From NCBI RefSeq assembly GCF_035918395.1, contig NZ_CP142362.1, positions 3,447,501 through 3,511,500 of the forward strand: a stretch of 64,000 nucleotides of DNA, written 5' to 3'. The notes beneath the pieces were generated by a model. The model saw only the letters and a program-made list of their open reading frames with translations. It had not been told where the DNA came from and ran no database searches. Numbering within the stretch: position 1 is the stretch's first letter; every line of letters begins with the position of its first letter. A program made the translations under genes and the position numbers. Of the stretch, positions 24,941-33,646 are shown in pieces. Source of the stretch: Mycolicibacterium sp. ND9-15. Its GTDB lineage: Bacteria; Actinomycetota; Actinomycetes; Mycobacteriales; Mycobacteriaceae.

Positions 24941-25204
24941 ATGGCTTTCAATGTGAAAGATGAAGAGGTCATCGAGCTGGCTGATGAGTTGATGCACCGA
25001 CTCCACCTGTCCAGCCGCATAGATGCGATCCGGCATGCGCTCAAAGCTCAGATCGAGGTCACCCAGGCTCGTAGCGGCGGTCGCGCGGATGATCTGCTGG
25101 ACGTCCTGACGAACGAGATTTGGCCGCTCATGGCGGATGGCTCGCCTATTTCCAAAGCTGAGCGTGAGCAGATTCTGGGGCTTGATCCTCAGACCGGGGT
25201 GTAG
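24941..25204 (+). CDS. vapB: VapB-type antitoxin (Rv0623-like)
   Basis: 87 residues from the ATG at 24941. The N-terminus [17 protein letters not shown] with [16 protein letters not shown] is the PSK-operon transcription-factor type antitoxin: a short DNA-binding N-terminus followed by a long helix and a toxin-wrapping tail. It neutralises the adjacent PIN toxin and represses the operon. The toxin start is 2 bp after its stop. Confidence 0.85.
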   Translation: MAFNVKDEEVIELADELMHRLHLSSRIDAIRHALKAQIEVTQARSGGRADDLLDVLTNEIWPLMADGSPISKAEREQILGLDPQTGV

Positions 25205-25206
25205 TT

Positions 25207-25638
25207 GTGATCGTCGATACCAGTGCCATTATCGCCGTACTGCAGCGCGAAGACCCGCATGTCGAACAGGTGTTGGCTGCGCTTGCAGCCGATCGCGGTC
25301 CTGCCATTGCTGCGCCCAGCGTTGTCGAGTGCCTGATCGTCCTCAGCAGTCGCCACGGTCCCGTCGCCCGCACGGCTTTCGATCGACTGAAGAGCGAGAT
25401 CAATTTGACCGTCCTGGATTTCACTGCGGACCACGCCCTCGCAGCGCACCGTGCCTACCTTCAGTACGGCAAGGGACGCCACCCCGCGGCGCTCAACTTC
25501 GGCGACACGATGACCTACGCCGCTGCGAAGCTTTCGCACGAGCCGCTGATCGCGGTAGGGAATGACTTCGCGCAAACGGACCTCGAGTTCGACGGCGTGA
25601 TCGGCTATTGGCCGCACCCAGCTACCGATCAGCGCTGA
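25207..25638 (+). CDS. vapC: VapC-type PIN-domain ribonuclease toxin
   Basis: 143 residues from a GTG at 25207. PIN domain acidic residues are present: [14 protein letters not shown] (Asp4), [10 protein letters not shown] (Glu), [12 protein letters not shown] (Asp) and [11 protein letters not shown] (Asp). PIN toxins cleave specific tRNA or rRNA when freed from VapB. The pair appears complete and, unlike the DUF1778-GNAT module at the left edge, intact. Confidence 0.87.
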   Translation: MIVDTSAIIAVLQREDPHVEQVLAALAADRGPAIAAPSVVECLIVLSSRHGPVARTAFDRLKSEINLTVLDFTADHALAAHRAYLQYGKGRHPAALNFGDTMTYAAAKLSHEPLIAVGNDFAQTDLEFDGVIGYWPHPATDQR

Positions 25639-25732
25639 CATCGGTCTGCGGAATACCGTACATTTCGAATACTGCACCTCCGCCAGTTAAATGGGAGTGA
25701 AGCGACGCGAAAGGGTCGGCATCGCGCGGCTC

Positions 25733-26194
25733 TCAGCGGCGGGCAATGACTTCGGACAGCGCTTCCTGCATGCCCCGGGTAGCCAACTGGTCGGCCAACT
25801 CGTTGTCGGCGATCCCCGAATGCCCCTTGACCCAGAACCACTCGACCTCGTGCCGCGAGCACGCCATCCGGAGCCGCTGCCAGAGGTCGACATTCTTCAC
25901 CGGCTGCTTCGCGGCGGTCAGCCAGCCGTTGCGTTCCCAGCCGAGCACCCACTTGGTGATGCCGTTACGGACATAGGTGCTGTCGGTGTAGAGGTGCACC
26001 ACCACAGGCCTGGTGAGCACCTCCAACGCCATGATCGGTGCGGTCAGCTCCATCCGGTTGTTGCTCGTATCGGATTCGCCGCCGCACATCTCGCGGACGT
26101 GCTGACGATGACGCAGCACCGCGCCCCAACCGCCGGGGCCCGGATTGGGTCGACACCCGCCGTCAGTGTGGATGATTACGACGCCCTCGGTCAC
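25733..26194 (-). CDS. rnhA: Ribonuclease HI
   Basis: 153 residues. All catalytic residues are visible: Asp11 in [11 protein letters not shown], Glu49 in NNRMEL, Asp71 in LYTDSTYV, and Asp135 with His125 in [14 protein letters not shown]. It cuts the RNA strand of RNA-DNA hybrids in the cytosol, with Mg2+. Its start overlaps the end of the upstream VOC gene by 32 bp, so the two are likely co-transcribed. There is no fused acid-phosphatase-like domain, in contrast to the bifunctional RNase H of some actinobacteria. Confidence 0.95.
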   Translation of the reverse strand: MTEGVVIIHTDGGCRPNPGPGGWGAVLRHRQHVREMCGGESDTSNNRMELTAPIMALEVLTRPVVVHLYTDSTYVRNGITKWVLGWERNGWLTAAKQPVKNVDLWQRLRMACSRHEVEWFWVKGHSGIADNELADQLATRGMQEALSEVIARR

Positions 26195-26684
26195 CCGCCG
26201 AGGATAAGCACCGCGTCGAACTGGTCGGGTCAGCGACGCGCCGAATCATGGCCGTCCGCACCGACATCCCGAATCCCTGATGCCGCAGCGTGGTGATCCG
26301 GCGTCCGGGCTGCACCGCGTCCTTGACCGGGGCGGTGCGGCCGCCGAAGAACGCAGCGGTGGCGTCGATATCGGCGACGACGTACGTGATCCCCCACAGC
26401 GTCGACGGTCCGTCGCTCGCGGTGCCGGGTGAACCGACGACCTCGACGATCACCTCGCCGAACCGGAAGAAGATCTGGCGGATCGGCCGACCGCCGAGTT
26501 CGCCGGCGCGTTCCCGGCGTGGCCGGACACCGACGGCGGCGAACGATTCCACCGTCCGGTCCGGGGCGGGCGACAGGAGCACGACGTGGTCGATCGCGGT
26601 GACACCGGACTCGACCTCAAACCCTGCACGTGTCCAGGCGTCCAGCGGATCGGCGACCTCGATCTGGTCGACGGCGACGGTCAT
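26163..26684 (-). CDS. VOC/glyoxalase-fold protein
   Basis: 173 residues from the ATG at 26684 (AAAGG five bases upstream). Paired beta-alpha-beta units of the vicinal-oxygen-chelate fold are visible: [39 protein letters not shown] and [17 protein letters not shown]. His and Glu in these segments could bind a metal. No substrate is evident. The last about 28 residues read into rnhA and look poorly conserved. Confidence 0.75.
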   Translation of the reverse strand: MTVAVDQIEVADPLDAWTRAGFEVESGVTAIDHVVLLSPAPDRTVESFAAVGVRPRRERAGELGGRPIRQIFFRFGEVIVEVVGSPGTASDGPSTLWGITYVVADIDATAAFFGGRTAPVKDAVQPGRRITTLRHQGFGMSVRTAMIRRVADPTSSTRCLSSAGDRGRRNHPH

Positions 26685-26783
26685 GGCCACCTTTCGTCCA
26701 GCGGCAACCCAGCAACCGCTTGCGATGCTTTCCGAACATACGGACGCTCGCCGGAACTGTGCTCTTGCTCGAGGCCGTCGACT

Positions 26784-27395
26784 TCACGTAGCGCGCAGTT
26801 GGGCGAGGGTGACGGCGCCGCGCCGCAACGCCTCGTTGGCCAGCCGGACCCGGCGATCGCCCTCGGCGGGGATCGCGAACTTGTCGTAGAGGTTCTGCAG
26901 ATGCTGTTTGACCGCGGCCTCGGTGACGTACAGGTCGCCGGCCATCCGCCGCACCGACGCGGGTTCGGGGAACGGGTCCTCGGATACCAACGGCCGGCAC
27001 AGCACGATGAGCACGTCGAGTTCGCGGCGGGTGAGCCGCGGCGGGGCCTCAGCCGCCTGGGCGGTCACGGTTTCCTCGTCGAGCCTGCCGTCCCCGCTGT
27101 CCCTCACGTCCCAAAAGATCACCCGCGACTTGCCGAGCCGCACCTCGTCGCCGGACCGCAGCACCCGTTCCGCGGAGATCCGCTCGCCGTTGAGATAGGT
27201 GCCGTTGCGGCTCCCCAGATCCCTAATCGACCAGGCGAATCCGAGGTTCTCGAGGACCGCGTGCAACCGCGAGACGGTCTCGTCGTGTTCGAGCGACACC
27301 GCATTGGTCGAGGCCTTACCGAGAGTCACCCGCTGACCGGTCAGCGGGACCATTTCGCGCCCCGAGGGCTTCGAGACTTCCAGGTGGGAAGACAT
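26784..27395 (-). CDS. FHA-domain protein with C-terminal helix-turn-helix
   Basis: 203 residues from the ATG at 27395, just after AGGAGG. Residues about 20-95 are an FHA phosphothreonine-binding domain with the conserved core SRLHAVLE and DLGSRNGTYLNGERI. Residues about 120-203 look like a LuxR-type winged helix (LTRRELDVLIVLCRP, DLYVTEAAVKQHLQNLYDKF). This combination suggests a transcription regulator steered by Ser/Thr kinase phosphorylation. No kinase is in the window. It is divergent from the AraC-type gene. Confidence 0.8.
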   Translation of the reverse strand: MSSHLEVSKPSGREMVPLTGQRVTLGKASTNAVSLEHDETVSRLHAVLENLGFAWSIRDLGSRNGTYLNGERISAERVLRSGDEVRLGKSRVIFWDVRDSGDGRLDEETVTAQAAEAPPRLTRRELDVLIVLCRPLVSEDPFPEPASVRRMAGDLYVTEAAVKQHLQNLYDKFAIPAEGDRRVRLANEALRRGAVTLAQLRAT

Positions 27396-27587
27396 GAAAC
27401 CTCCTATCGGTGCCAATTCTGACCTAGATTTCACGGCGCGTGGGAAAGGTTCTCCATCTGCCGGGGAAGGAACAAAAACAGATGCGCTGGAAAGTGGCTT
27501 GGATTTCGTTTGCCGACCATTCGACCGGGTAGGCTCAACGCCAATGGGGCTGAGACGACAGCCTCACCCTCGCGTCACTCTCCCGAG

Positions 27588-28586
27588 GTGAGACCGATCA
27601 ACAGCGCCTATGAAGCGCATCGGCTGGAACGCACAAAGGTCGATATCAGCGATCCCGCCGACGCCGACGAGTTCCTGGAAGACGCCTACGGCGTGAAGTT
27701 GCGGCTGTCGCGCAAGTCGTCGGCGCGTCTCGAGGGGTCGCTGCTCACACATGCCCGCGCGACCGTCGGTCCGCTGACGCTCGACGAGGTGTTTGTCGCG
27801 GGCCATGTCGAGGCCCGGCCCGATCCGCCGAACAAAGTCGTGGCGGTGTGGCCCACCGCCGGCCGAGTGGACAGTGCGTGCGACGGCATATGGTCCGAGG
27901 TGGCTGCCGGGGACGTGGCGATTTTGACGCAACCGCACCTGCCGTTCCGGGTGTCTTCGGACGACGCGCGCCTGACGGCGGTTCTCCTCGATCCCGCAAT
28001 GGTGGCGGGCGTGGCCACCGGTCTTCCCAGAGGGCAGGCCCCGCTGCCGGTTCGCTTCACCAGCTTCTCGCCTGTCGACGCCGCCGCGGTTCAGATGTGG
28101 AAGCAGGCGGTCCGCTACGTCGGGAACACCGTGCTGTCGGACGACGTGCTTGCCACGCCGTTGGTCGTCGGGCATGCCAGTCGGTTGTTGGCGGCGGTGA
28201 CGCTGGCGACCTTCCCGAACACGGCGACGGCAAGTCCCAGTCCGCACGATCGCACCGATCACAAACCGGTGCTGCTGCGCCGCGCGATGGAGTTCATGGA
28301 CGCGAACGCCGCCAACGACATCGCGCTGGCCGACATCGCCGAGGCCGTCCACGTCACGCCACGAGCAGTGCAGTATATGTTCCGGCAGCATCTGGACACG
28401 ACCCCGCTGCAATATCTGCGTCGGCTTCGGTTGCACTACGCGCATCAACAATTGATGGCCGCCGACCGAAGCAGCGACACCGTCACCGAGATCGCCGCAC
28501 GGTGGGGGTTTGCCCACACCGGCCGGTTCGCGGTGCTGTACCGCCAGACCTACGGGCAGAGCCCACACACGACTTTGCGCGGGTAG
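27588..28586 (+). CDS. AraC-family transcriptional regulator
   Basis: About 332 residues if started at the GTG at 27588; there is no convincing ribosome site and an upstream TTG (27510) is possible. The C-terminal about 100 residues carry two helix-turn-helices: IALADIAEAVHVTPRAVQYM and DTVTEIAARWGFAHTGRFAV followed by YRQTYGQSPHTTLR. The N-terminal part resembles the AraC-binding-domain-like (PqsR/FeaR type) region. The gene faces the Ala/His-rich small protein and the che-like operon, but whether it regulates them is unknown. Confidence 0.83.
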   Translation: MRPINSAYEAHRLERTKVDISDPADADEFLEDAYGVKLRLSRKSSARLEGSLLTHARATVGPLTLDEVFVAGHVEARPDPPNKVVAVWPTAGRVDSACDGIWSEVAAGDVAILTQPHLPFRVSSDDARLTAVLLDPAMVAGVATGLPRGQAPLPVRFTSFSPVDAAAVQMWKQAVRYVGNTVLSDDVLATPLVVGHASRLLAAVTLATFPNTATASPSPHDRTDHKPVLLRRAMEFMDANAANDIALADIAEAVHVTPRAVQYMFRQHLDTTPLQYLRRLRLHYAHQQLMAADRSSDTVTEIAARWGFAHTGRFAVLYRQTYGQSPHTTLRG

Positions 28587-28660
28587 TCCCCAGCGGGGCC
28601 GCACTCGCGCGGGGCCGCGTAAATTCAGTCCGAAGGATTCGAATCGGCCGGAATGCATTC

Positions 28661-29041
28661 ATGAGTCACGACCCCACGCCCGACGCGACCACCCGTGGTG
28701 AACTGGCCCGCGCGCGGGCCGACGAGTTGCGTCGGCGGCAGAGCGAACTGGCGAGGGGCGTCCCAACTACCGCGGAGTCGGCGGCACTTGCGCAGCGGCA
28801 TGCCGCAGACGCGGTGGAACGCGCACGCCACGCGCACCACAGTGCCGCGCAGCGGCACAGCGACGCAAAGCAAACGCACCTGCGTGCGGCGGCCGCGCAC
28901 GAGCAGGCCGCGATGCGTGCGGACGACCGGTCGGTCGCGTTCCATCAGGATGCCGCCGAACGCCATCGAGAGGCGGCAGTCCGGCACGAGAAGGCGGCCA
29001 TGGCGCAACAGGTGCTCGAGGCCGAGGACACCCGTCGTTAG
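28661..29041 (+). CDS. Ala/His-rich helical protein of unknown function
   Basis: 126 residues from the ATG at 28661. The composition is extreme: Ala, His, Arg, Glu and Gln dominate, there are no Cys and almost no hydrophobic residues beyond Ala. Repeated AA-x2-H or A-x-RH spacings (AQRHAADAVERARHAHHSAA, FHQDAAERHREAAVRHEKAA) predict a long amphipathic helix with His along one face. It could be a coiled-coil scaffold or a metal/nucleic-acid binder; I do not recognise a family. It ends tail to tail with cheR, overlapping it by 4 bp. Confidence 0.6.
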   Translation: MSHDPTPDATTRGELARARADELRRRQSELARGVPTTAESAALAQRHAADAVERARHAHHSAAQRHSDAKQTHLRAAAAHEQAAMRADDRSVAFHQDAAERHREAAVRHEKAAMAQQVLEAEDTRR

Positions 29042-30882
29042 CGCTGCAGCTCCATCAGCAGCAAGGCCCCGGTGACGGCCTCGCTGGAGCGGAAGCCGGT
29101 GCAGATGATCCGCACGCGGGCCTGCCTGCCCCGACGGGTGACCGCGTCCAGCACCGTCTCCGCGGTCAGTCCGGGATCCACGAAAGCCTGGCCGATCAGC
29201 GGTTTGACGTCATCGGCGCGCAATCCGATGTCCAGAGACGCCAGCGCCGATCCCACTGCCTCGTCGGCCCGCAGGCCCCAGAGTTCCTCGCAGCCGCGGT
29301 TCCACAACATCACCCGCATCTCCCGGTCCACTATGACCATGCCGAAGTGAATCGAGTTCACGAGTGAGTCGAGGAACGACTTCGTCTCTTCCACCTCGAT
29401 GCTGCGCTCACGCAGCGCGTCGTTGATCGTGTGCAGCTCGTCGTTGGTGGACTGCAGCTCTTCGTTGGTGGTCTCGAGTTCCTCGTTGGTGGACTGCAGC
29501 TCTTCGTTGGTGGTCTCGAGTTCCTCGACGGTCGACTGCAGTTCTTCGTTGGTGGTCTCGAGTTCCTCGTTGGTGGACTGCAACTCCTCGTAGGCCGCCT
29601 CGAGTTGGCTGTTGGTCTGCACCACCTTGTCGAGCAGCGCTCGGGTCGCGGTCACGTCGAAGAAGACGATCGACACACCGCGTAGGCCGTTGTCGGGGTC
29701 GACGAGCGGGTTGACGTGGATCTCGAACCACACCGAGTCCAGGCCGGGGCGTTGCCAGTGCACATCCTGGATGCGGGCGGACCGCCGCTCGACTTTGGCC
29801 TGCTCGAGATAGGCGCGTAACTCGACGGGCCGATACGACACCTCGAGGTCACGCAGGAGTCGGCCGATATCACGTGCCGACAAGCCGAACGTGGACTCGG
29901 CCTGCTGGTTGATCATCGCGACCGTATCGTCCCCGGTAACCACGATTTGGGCGACAGGCCCGGCGCGGAAGGCGAGTTCACGAATTGGGTCCAGACCTGG
30001 AAGGTCGCCGTGACGCTCCTGGTTGACCGCCGGGCGGTCGAGTCTCTCGACGCCGTTCTGCGGCCCGGCCGCCTTGCGAAAGAAGCGGTGCTTCAAGTTG
30101 ATCGGCGCGAAGCGGTCGCTGTTGCTCAACAGCGTCTCGGAGTGACCGAGGAACAGCATTCCGTTTGGTGCAAGTGCGAAGTGCAAGCGGCTCAACACCT
30201 TCCGCTGTGTTTCGGCGTTGAGGTACATGAGGGTATTGCGGCAGACCAAAAGATCCACCCGGGAGATCGGCGCGTCCTTGACGAGGTCGTTGCGGCCGAA
30301 GATGACCGCCCTGCGTAGATCTTTCCGGAACACGTATCGGCCGTTGGCCTGATCGAAATAGGTGCTCAGAGACTCCGTGGGCACTGACTCGACGGCCTTT
30401 TGGTCGTACGACGCGGTCCGCGCCTCCGCCAGCGCATCCTCGTCGACGTCGGTCGCATAGATCTTGACCCGCTGCCGGAAGGCATCCAAGCCGAGCGCGT
30501 CCGCCAACACCATCGCGAGCGTGTAGGCCTCCTGACCGGAGGCGCACCCGGCGCTCCACACCCGGATCGGATCGTTGGGTCCGCGTTCTGCCAACATGGC
30601 CGGAACCACTTCGTCGCGGAGGTACTCCCATGCCTCGGGGTCCCGGAAGAACGCGGTGACATTGATCAGGATCGTGTTGAAGAGAGCGTTGAACTCGTCG
30701 GAGCTGGCCTGGAGATGGTCGAGGTACTCCTCGTACGAGTCGAATCCGGCCTGACGCATCCGGTGTTGCACGCGCCGCATCAGCGACGTCCGTTTATAGC
30801 CGGTGAAATCGAATCCGCGCGAGTCGCGCATGTAATGCAGTAGCGCCTCGAACGTCTCCTCTGTCTGCTCGCTCAACCCCAT
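29038..30882 (-). CDS. cheR: CheR-type methyltransferase with PAS domains and long coiled coil
   Basis: 614 residues from the ATG at 30882. Residues about 1-285 are CheR: an N-terminal helical part (FDFTGYKRTSLMRRVQHRM), ILINVTAFFRDPEAWEYL, the SAM motif VWSAGCASGQEAYTLAMVLAD and RVDLLVCRNTLMYL. PAS domains follow at about 310-420 and 500-614. Between them (about 425-495) is a heptad array built of ELQSTNEELETTNE-type units encoded by a 42-bp tandem repeat. CheR normally methylates glutamates of chemoreceptors; none is in the window and mycobacteria have no flagella. Third gene of the cheB, STAS-HATPase, cheR operon (40-bp gap). Confidence 0.85.
   Translation of the reverse strand: MGLSEQTEETFEALLHYMRDSRGFDFTGYKRTSLMRRVQHRMRQAGFDSYEEYLDHLQASSDEFNALFNTILINVTAFFRDPEAWEYLRDEVVPAMLAERGPNDPIRVWSAGCASGQEAYTLAMVLADALGLDAFRQRVKIYATDVDEDALAEARTASYDQKAVESVPTESLSTYFDQANGRYVFRKDLRRAVIFGRNDLVKDAPISRVDLLVCRNTLMYLNAETQRKVLSRLHFALAPNGMLFLGHSETLLSNSDRFAPINLKHRFFRKAAGPQNGVERLDRPAVNQERHGDLPGLDPIRELAFRAGPVAQIVVTGDDTVAMINQQAESTFGLSARDIGRLLRDLEVSYRPVELRAYLEQAKVERRSARIQDVHWQRPGLDSVWFEIHVNPLVDPDNGLRGVSIVFFDVTATRALLDKVVQTNSQLEAAYEELQSTNEELETTNEELQSTVEELETTNEELQSTNEELETTNEELQSTNDELHTINDALRERSIEVEETKSFLDSLVNSIHFGMVIVDREMRVMLWNRGCEELWGLRADEAVGSALASLDIGLRADDVKPLIGQAFVDPGLTAETVLDAVTRRGRQARVRIICTGFRSSEAVTGALLLMELQR
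29434..29595 (-). repeat. 42-bp tandem repeat inside cheR
   Basis: Roughly four copies of a 42-bp unit (two 21-bp halves, TTCGTTGGTGGTCTCGAG and CTCGTTGGTGGACTGCAG in the plus-strand sense) encode 14-residue, two-heptad blocks of the coiled coil. The copies are nearly identical at DNA level, so the number could vary by slippage without shifting frame. Confidence 0.8.
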
Positions 30883-30922
30883 GTCCGTCCGCTCGGTCCT
30901 GCCGCACGTCCGAACATACTCA

Positions 30923-31681
30923 TCAGAGGGCGTTTTCCGGGCCGATGACTGCCCAAACGGTTTTGCCTGCCGTGTTCGGCGCGTTACCCCAGGCTCGGCA
31001 CAGTGCGGCGATGATCCGCAGTCCCGACGGCGCCGGGCTGTATGCACCGTCTTCGCGCAGGGCGGCAGGATCGCGGCTGTCATCGGTCACCGCGACGGTC
31101 ACCGTCGACCCCTTCGACTCGATCCGCAGGCCGGGCCGGCTGTCGGTGTGCTGCAGGACGTTCTCGACGAACGTGGTGGCCACCACCTTGCTCGTCGGGA
31201 TCAGCTCGGGCTGGGACCACGCCGTCAACCACTCCACCACCAGTTCACGCGTTCGTTGCAGGCTCGCCGCGGTCCTGGGCAGTTCAGCCCGGGCCCGTCG
31301 GCGCACCCCTGGTGGGTCGCCGCCGGCCAGCGCGGCCATCGCGGCCGCCATGGTGGCGTAGGACGGCACATAGCGGGTGACGCCGTTTCGTGCGAGCGCC
31401 GAGCGCAGGCCCCGGTGTTCGCATACCAGCACAATGGGCACCTGCGGCCAGCGGCCGACGTGCCAGCGGGCGCTGGTGAACACCGCCAATGCCGATTCGG
31501 TGGGCACCTCGAGGTCGCTCACGTCGACGACGACGGCACGCGGTTCCTCCAGCGCCGCCTTGATGATCGTGTCGCGCAGCGGGCGGTACGTGCGGCTGTT
31601 CAGCACGCCGCGCGGCCGTAGCGTCGTCACATCGCCCAACGGCTCTGCGAACACCGCCAGCGGGGTCGGCTCAGCCGTCAC
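30923..31681 (-). CDS. STAS domain - HATPase (RsbW/RsbV-like) fusion protein
   Basis: 252 residues. Residues about 1-115 resemble a STAS (anti-anti-sigma) domain: RGVLNSRTYRPLRDTIIKAA, then PRAVVVDVSDLEVPTESALA with the usual Asp/Ser region. Residues about 130-252 are a GHKL-type ATPase related to RsbW: the N-box-like VVATTFVENVLQHTDSRPG, ending SGLRIIAALCRAWGN. Partner-switching normally places these on separate proteins that bind each other, so a fusion may be self-regulated. It overlaps cheB by 11 bp and precedes cheR by 40 bp. Confidence 0.78.
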   Translation of the reverse strand: MTAEPTPLAVFAEPLGDVTTLRPRGVLNSRTYRPLRDTIIKAALEEPRAVVVDVSDLEVPTESALAVFTSARWHVGRWPQVPIVLVCEHRGLRSALARNGVTRYVPSYATMAAAMAALAGGDPPGVRRRARAELPRTAASLQRTRELVVEWLTAWSQPELIPTSKVVATTFVENVLQHTDSRPGLRIESKGSTVTVAVTDDSRDPAALREDGAYSPAPSGLRIIAALCRAWGNAPNTAGKTVWAVIGPENAL

Positions 31682-32705
31682 CGGATTCCCCGTGTGGTGT
31701 GATGGCGAGATGGTCGCCCAGCACGAGCGCCGCGCGGTCGGCCTCGTCGGCGGTCTCGAGATAGCGCTGTCGCACCGTGCCCGGGCCTACGGTATCCGCC
31801 AATTTGCGTGACATCTTGGCCTTCTCCCGCAGACTGCGCAATGCGACCCAGATGGCGCCTTCGACCTCCTCGTCGCGGGCCTTCATCAACGCGTCGGCCG
31901 TCCACGCGTGCCCTACCCGGCAGCGATAGCTGGCCGGCCCCACCTCGATCAGCGAGCCGTTGCAGTCGGGGCAGATGTAGCCCGAATGCGGGCCGAGGTT
32001 CTCCGAATCGAAAGACGTGGAGAAGCGGTTTCCCATCGCGATGCGATTCTCCAATTCCATGGCCCTGTCGGGTTCCATATCCCGAACCTCGATTTCTCGT
32101 TCGAACAGCTTCATCAGGACGGCGCCGACGTCACTTGCCGCGGCTTGATGATCGGCGACGCCCGCTTCGATCGCGTTGATGGGCATTGCCGCAAACAATG
32201 CGTCGCTCGGGGTCTGCACGATGGTGGTGCCGCCGCGGGACCGGATGGCGGCGGCGCCCAGCACGCCGTCATCGAGGACGCCGGACAACAGGACACCGAT
32301 GGCACGGGGCCCGAAACTCAGTGCCACGGAACGGAACAGCGCATTGACCGCGGGCCGGTGACCGTTCTCCGTGGGGCCCTGCGACAACATCACATGGCCA
32401 TCGGCGGCCAAAAGGTGGCGGTCCGGTGCGCAGACATAGATGCGGCCGGGCTCGATCACGGCGCCGTCGACGGCGGTCTGCGAGGGTAGTGGTCCGCTGC
32501 GGTCGAGGATCTTTGCCAGCACGCTCGGCGCGCTCGCCGGCATGTGCAGCACGATGAGCACCCCGCAGGGCAAATCGGGCGGCAGACCGGCGACGAACTG
32601 CGTCAACGCCTCGACGCCACCCGCAGAGGCCCCGGCTGCCACGACACCCGACAGCGCGTTGTGTTGTTCCGACTCTGTGCTTGCCATCGCACACCGGTTA
32701 CCCAT
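31671..32705 (-). CDS. cheB: CheB-type protein-glutamate methylesterase with C-terminal zinc ribbon
   Basis: 344 residues from the ATG at 32705, next to a strong AGGGGGGG. Residues about 20-205 are the CheB esterase domain with Ser27 (AGASAGGVEAL), His54 (IVLHMPA) and the Asp in GVLLSGVLDDGVLG. There is no receiver domain at the N-terminus, so it is not controlled by CheA-type phosphorylation in cis. The C-terminal part has a zinc ribbon (YICPDCNGSLIEV, SYRCRVGH) and an acidic helix. First gene of the che-like operon. Confidence 0.87.
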   Translation of the reverse strand: MGNRCAMASTESEQHNALSGVVAAGASAGGVEALTQFVAGLPPDLPCGVLIVLHMPASAPSVLAKILDRSGPLPSQTAVDGAVIEPGRIYVCAPDRHLLAADGHVMLSQGPTENGHRPAVNALFRSVALSFGPRAIGVLLSGVLDDGVLGAAAIRSRGGTTIVQTPSDALFAAMPINAIEAGVADHQAAASDVGAVLMKLFEREIEVRDMEPDRAMELENRIAMGNRFSTSFDSENLGPHSGYICPDCNGSLIEVGPASYRCRVGHAWTADALMKARDEEVEGAIWVALRSLREKAKMSRKLADTVGPGTVRQRYLETADEADRAALVLGDHLAITPHGESGDG

Positions 32706-32769
32706 AGCCCCCCCTGGTAACCCCTTCCTGCGGTCGACGCTACGCCTTGTCGGGGCCGATGGCACCTGT

Positions 32770-33636
32770 TCAGCGCTTGGCGATCACCCGCTCGGCGAAC
32801 TTCTCGAGGTGACGGATCTTGGCGTCGAGCGGTTCGGGGTCGGAACCGGTGATGTAGGGGAGGCGGAACCCGACGATGACGTCGGTGACACCCTTGTCCT
32901 CGAGCCGTTTGATGCCGTCGAGTGTATAGGCGTCGGCGGAGATCACGTGGATCTCGAACGATCCGCTGCGGCCTTCCTCTTCGCGGAACTGTTTGAGCCG
33001 CTTGATAAGTCGGTCCAGTTCCTCGGGGTCACCGCCGCCGTGCATCCAGCCGTCGTTGCGCGCGGCGCGCTTGAGGGCCGCGTCGGCGTGCCCGCCGATG
33101 AGGATCGGGATCGGCTTGGTGGGCGCCGGCGTCATCTTCGTCTTGGGGATGTCGTAGAACTCGCCGTGGAACTCGAAGTACTCGCCGGTCGTCAGGCCCC
33201 TGATGATCTCGATGCACTCGTCCATGCGTTTACCGCGGCCGGCGAACGGCACGTCCATCAGTTCGTAGTCCTCGGGCCACGGGCTGGTGCCGACACCCAG
33301 GCCGAGGCGGTTGCCGAAGAGTGCGGCCAGCGAGCCGGCCTGTTTGGCCACCAGCGCGGGCGGCCGGATGGGCAGTTTGAGGACGAAGAAGTTGAACCGC
33401 AGCGTCGTGGTGACCGCGCTCAGCGCGCCGGCGAGCACGAACGCCTCGATGAACGCCTTGTCGTCGAGGAATTCGCGGCTCCCGTCGGGGGTGTAGGGAT
33501 ACGTCGAATCCGACTCGAAGGGGTAGGCGACGCTGTCGGCGATGGTCATCGCGTGATAGCCCGCCGCCTCCGCGGCCTGCGCCAGCGGCAGGTAGAACGC
33601 CGGGTCTGTCATGGCTTCCGCGTAAGTGAACCGCAC
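32770..33636 (-). CDS. LLM-class F420-dependent oxidoreductase (Rv0940c-like)
   Basis: 288 residues from a GTG at 33636. It opens MRFTYAEAMTDPAFYLPLA and has the LLM barrel motifs YHAMTIADSVAYPF, LRFNFFVLKLPIRPPALVAK, NRLGLGVGTSPWPEDY and PILIGGHADAALKRAAR. A KstR-type palindrome lies 11-24 bp upstream of the start (33647-33660), suggesting a link with sterol or lipid catabolism. The substrate is unknown. Convergent with nothing; it is divergent from the DUF4235 gene. Confidence 0.87.
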   Translation of the reverse strand: MRFTYAEAMTDPAFYLPLAQAAEAAGYHAMTIADSVAYPFESDSTYPYTPDGSREFLDDKAFIEAFVLAGALSAVTTTLRFNFFVLKLPIRPPALVAKQAGSLAALFGNRLGLGVGTSPWPEDYELMDVPFAGRGKRMDECIEIIRGLTTGEYFEFHGEFYDIPKTKMTPAPTKPIPILIGGHADAALKRAARNDGWMHGGGDPEELDRLIKRLKQFREEEGRSGSFEIHVISADAYTLDGIKRLEDKGVTDVIVGFRLPYITGSDPEPLDAKIRHLEKFAERVIAKR

Positions 33637-33646
33637 ACGACGATAT

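Noticed and set aside
29434..29595. Possible CRISPR or satellite repeat
   Set aside because: 42-bp units encode heptad repeats inside cheR; no spacers.
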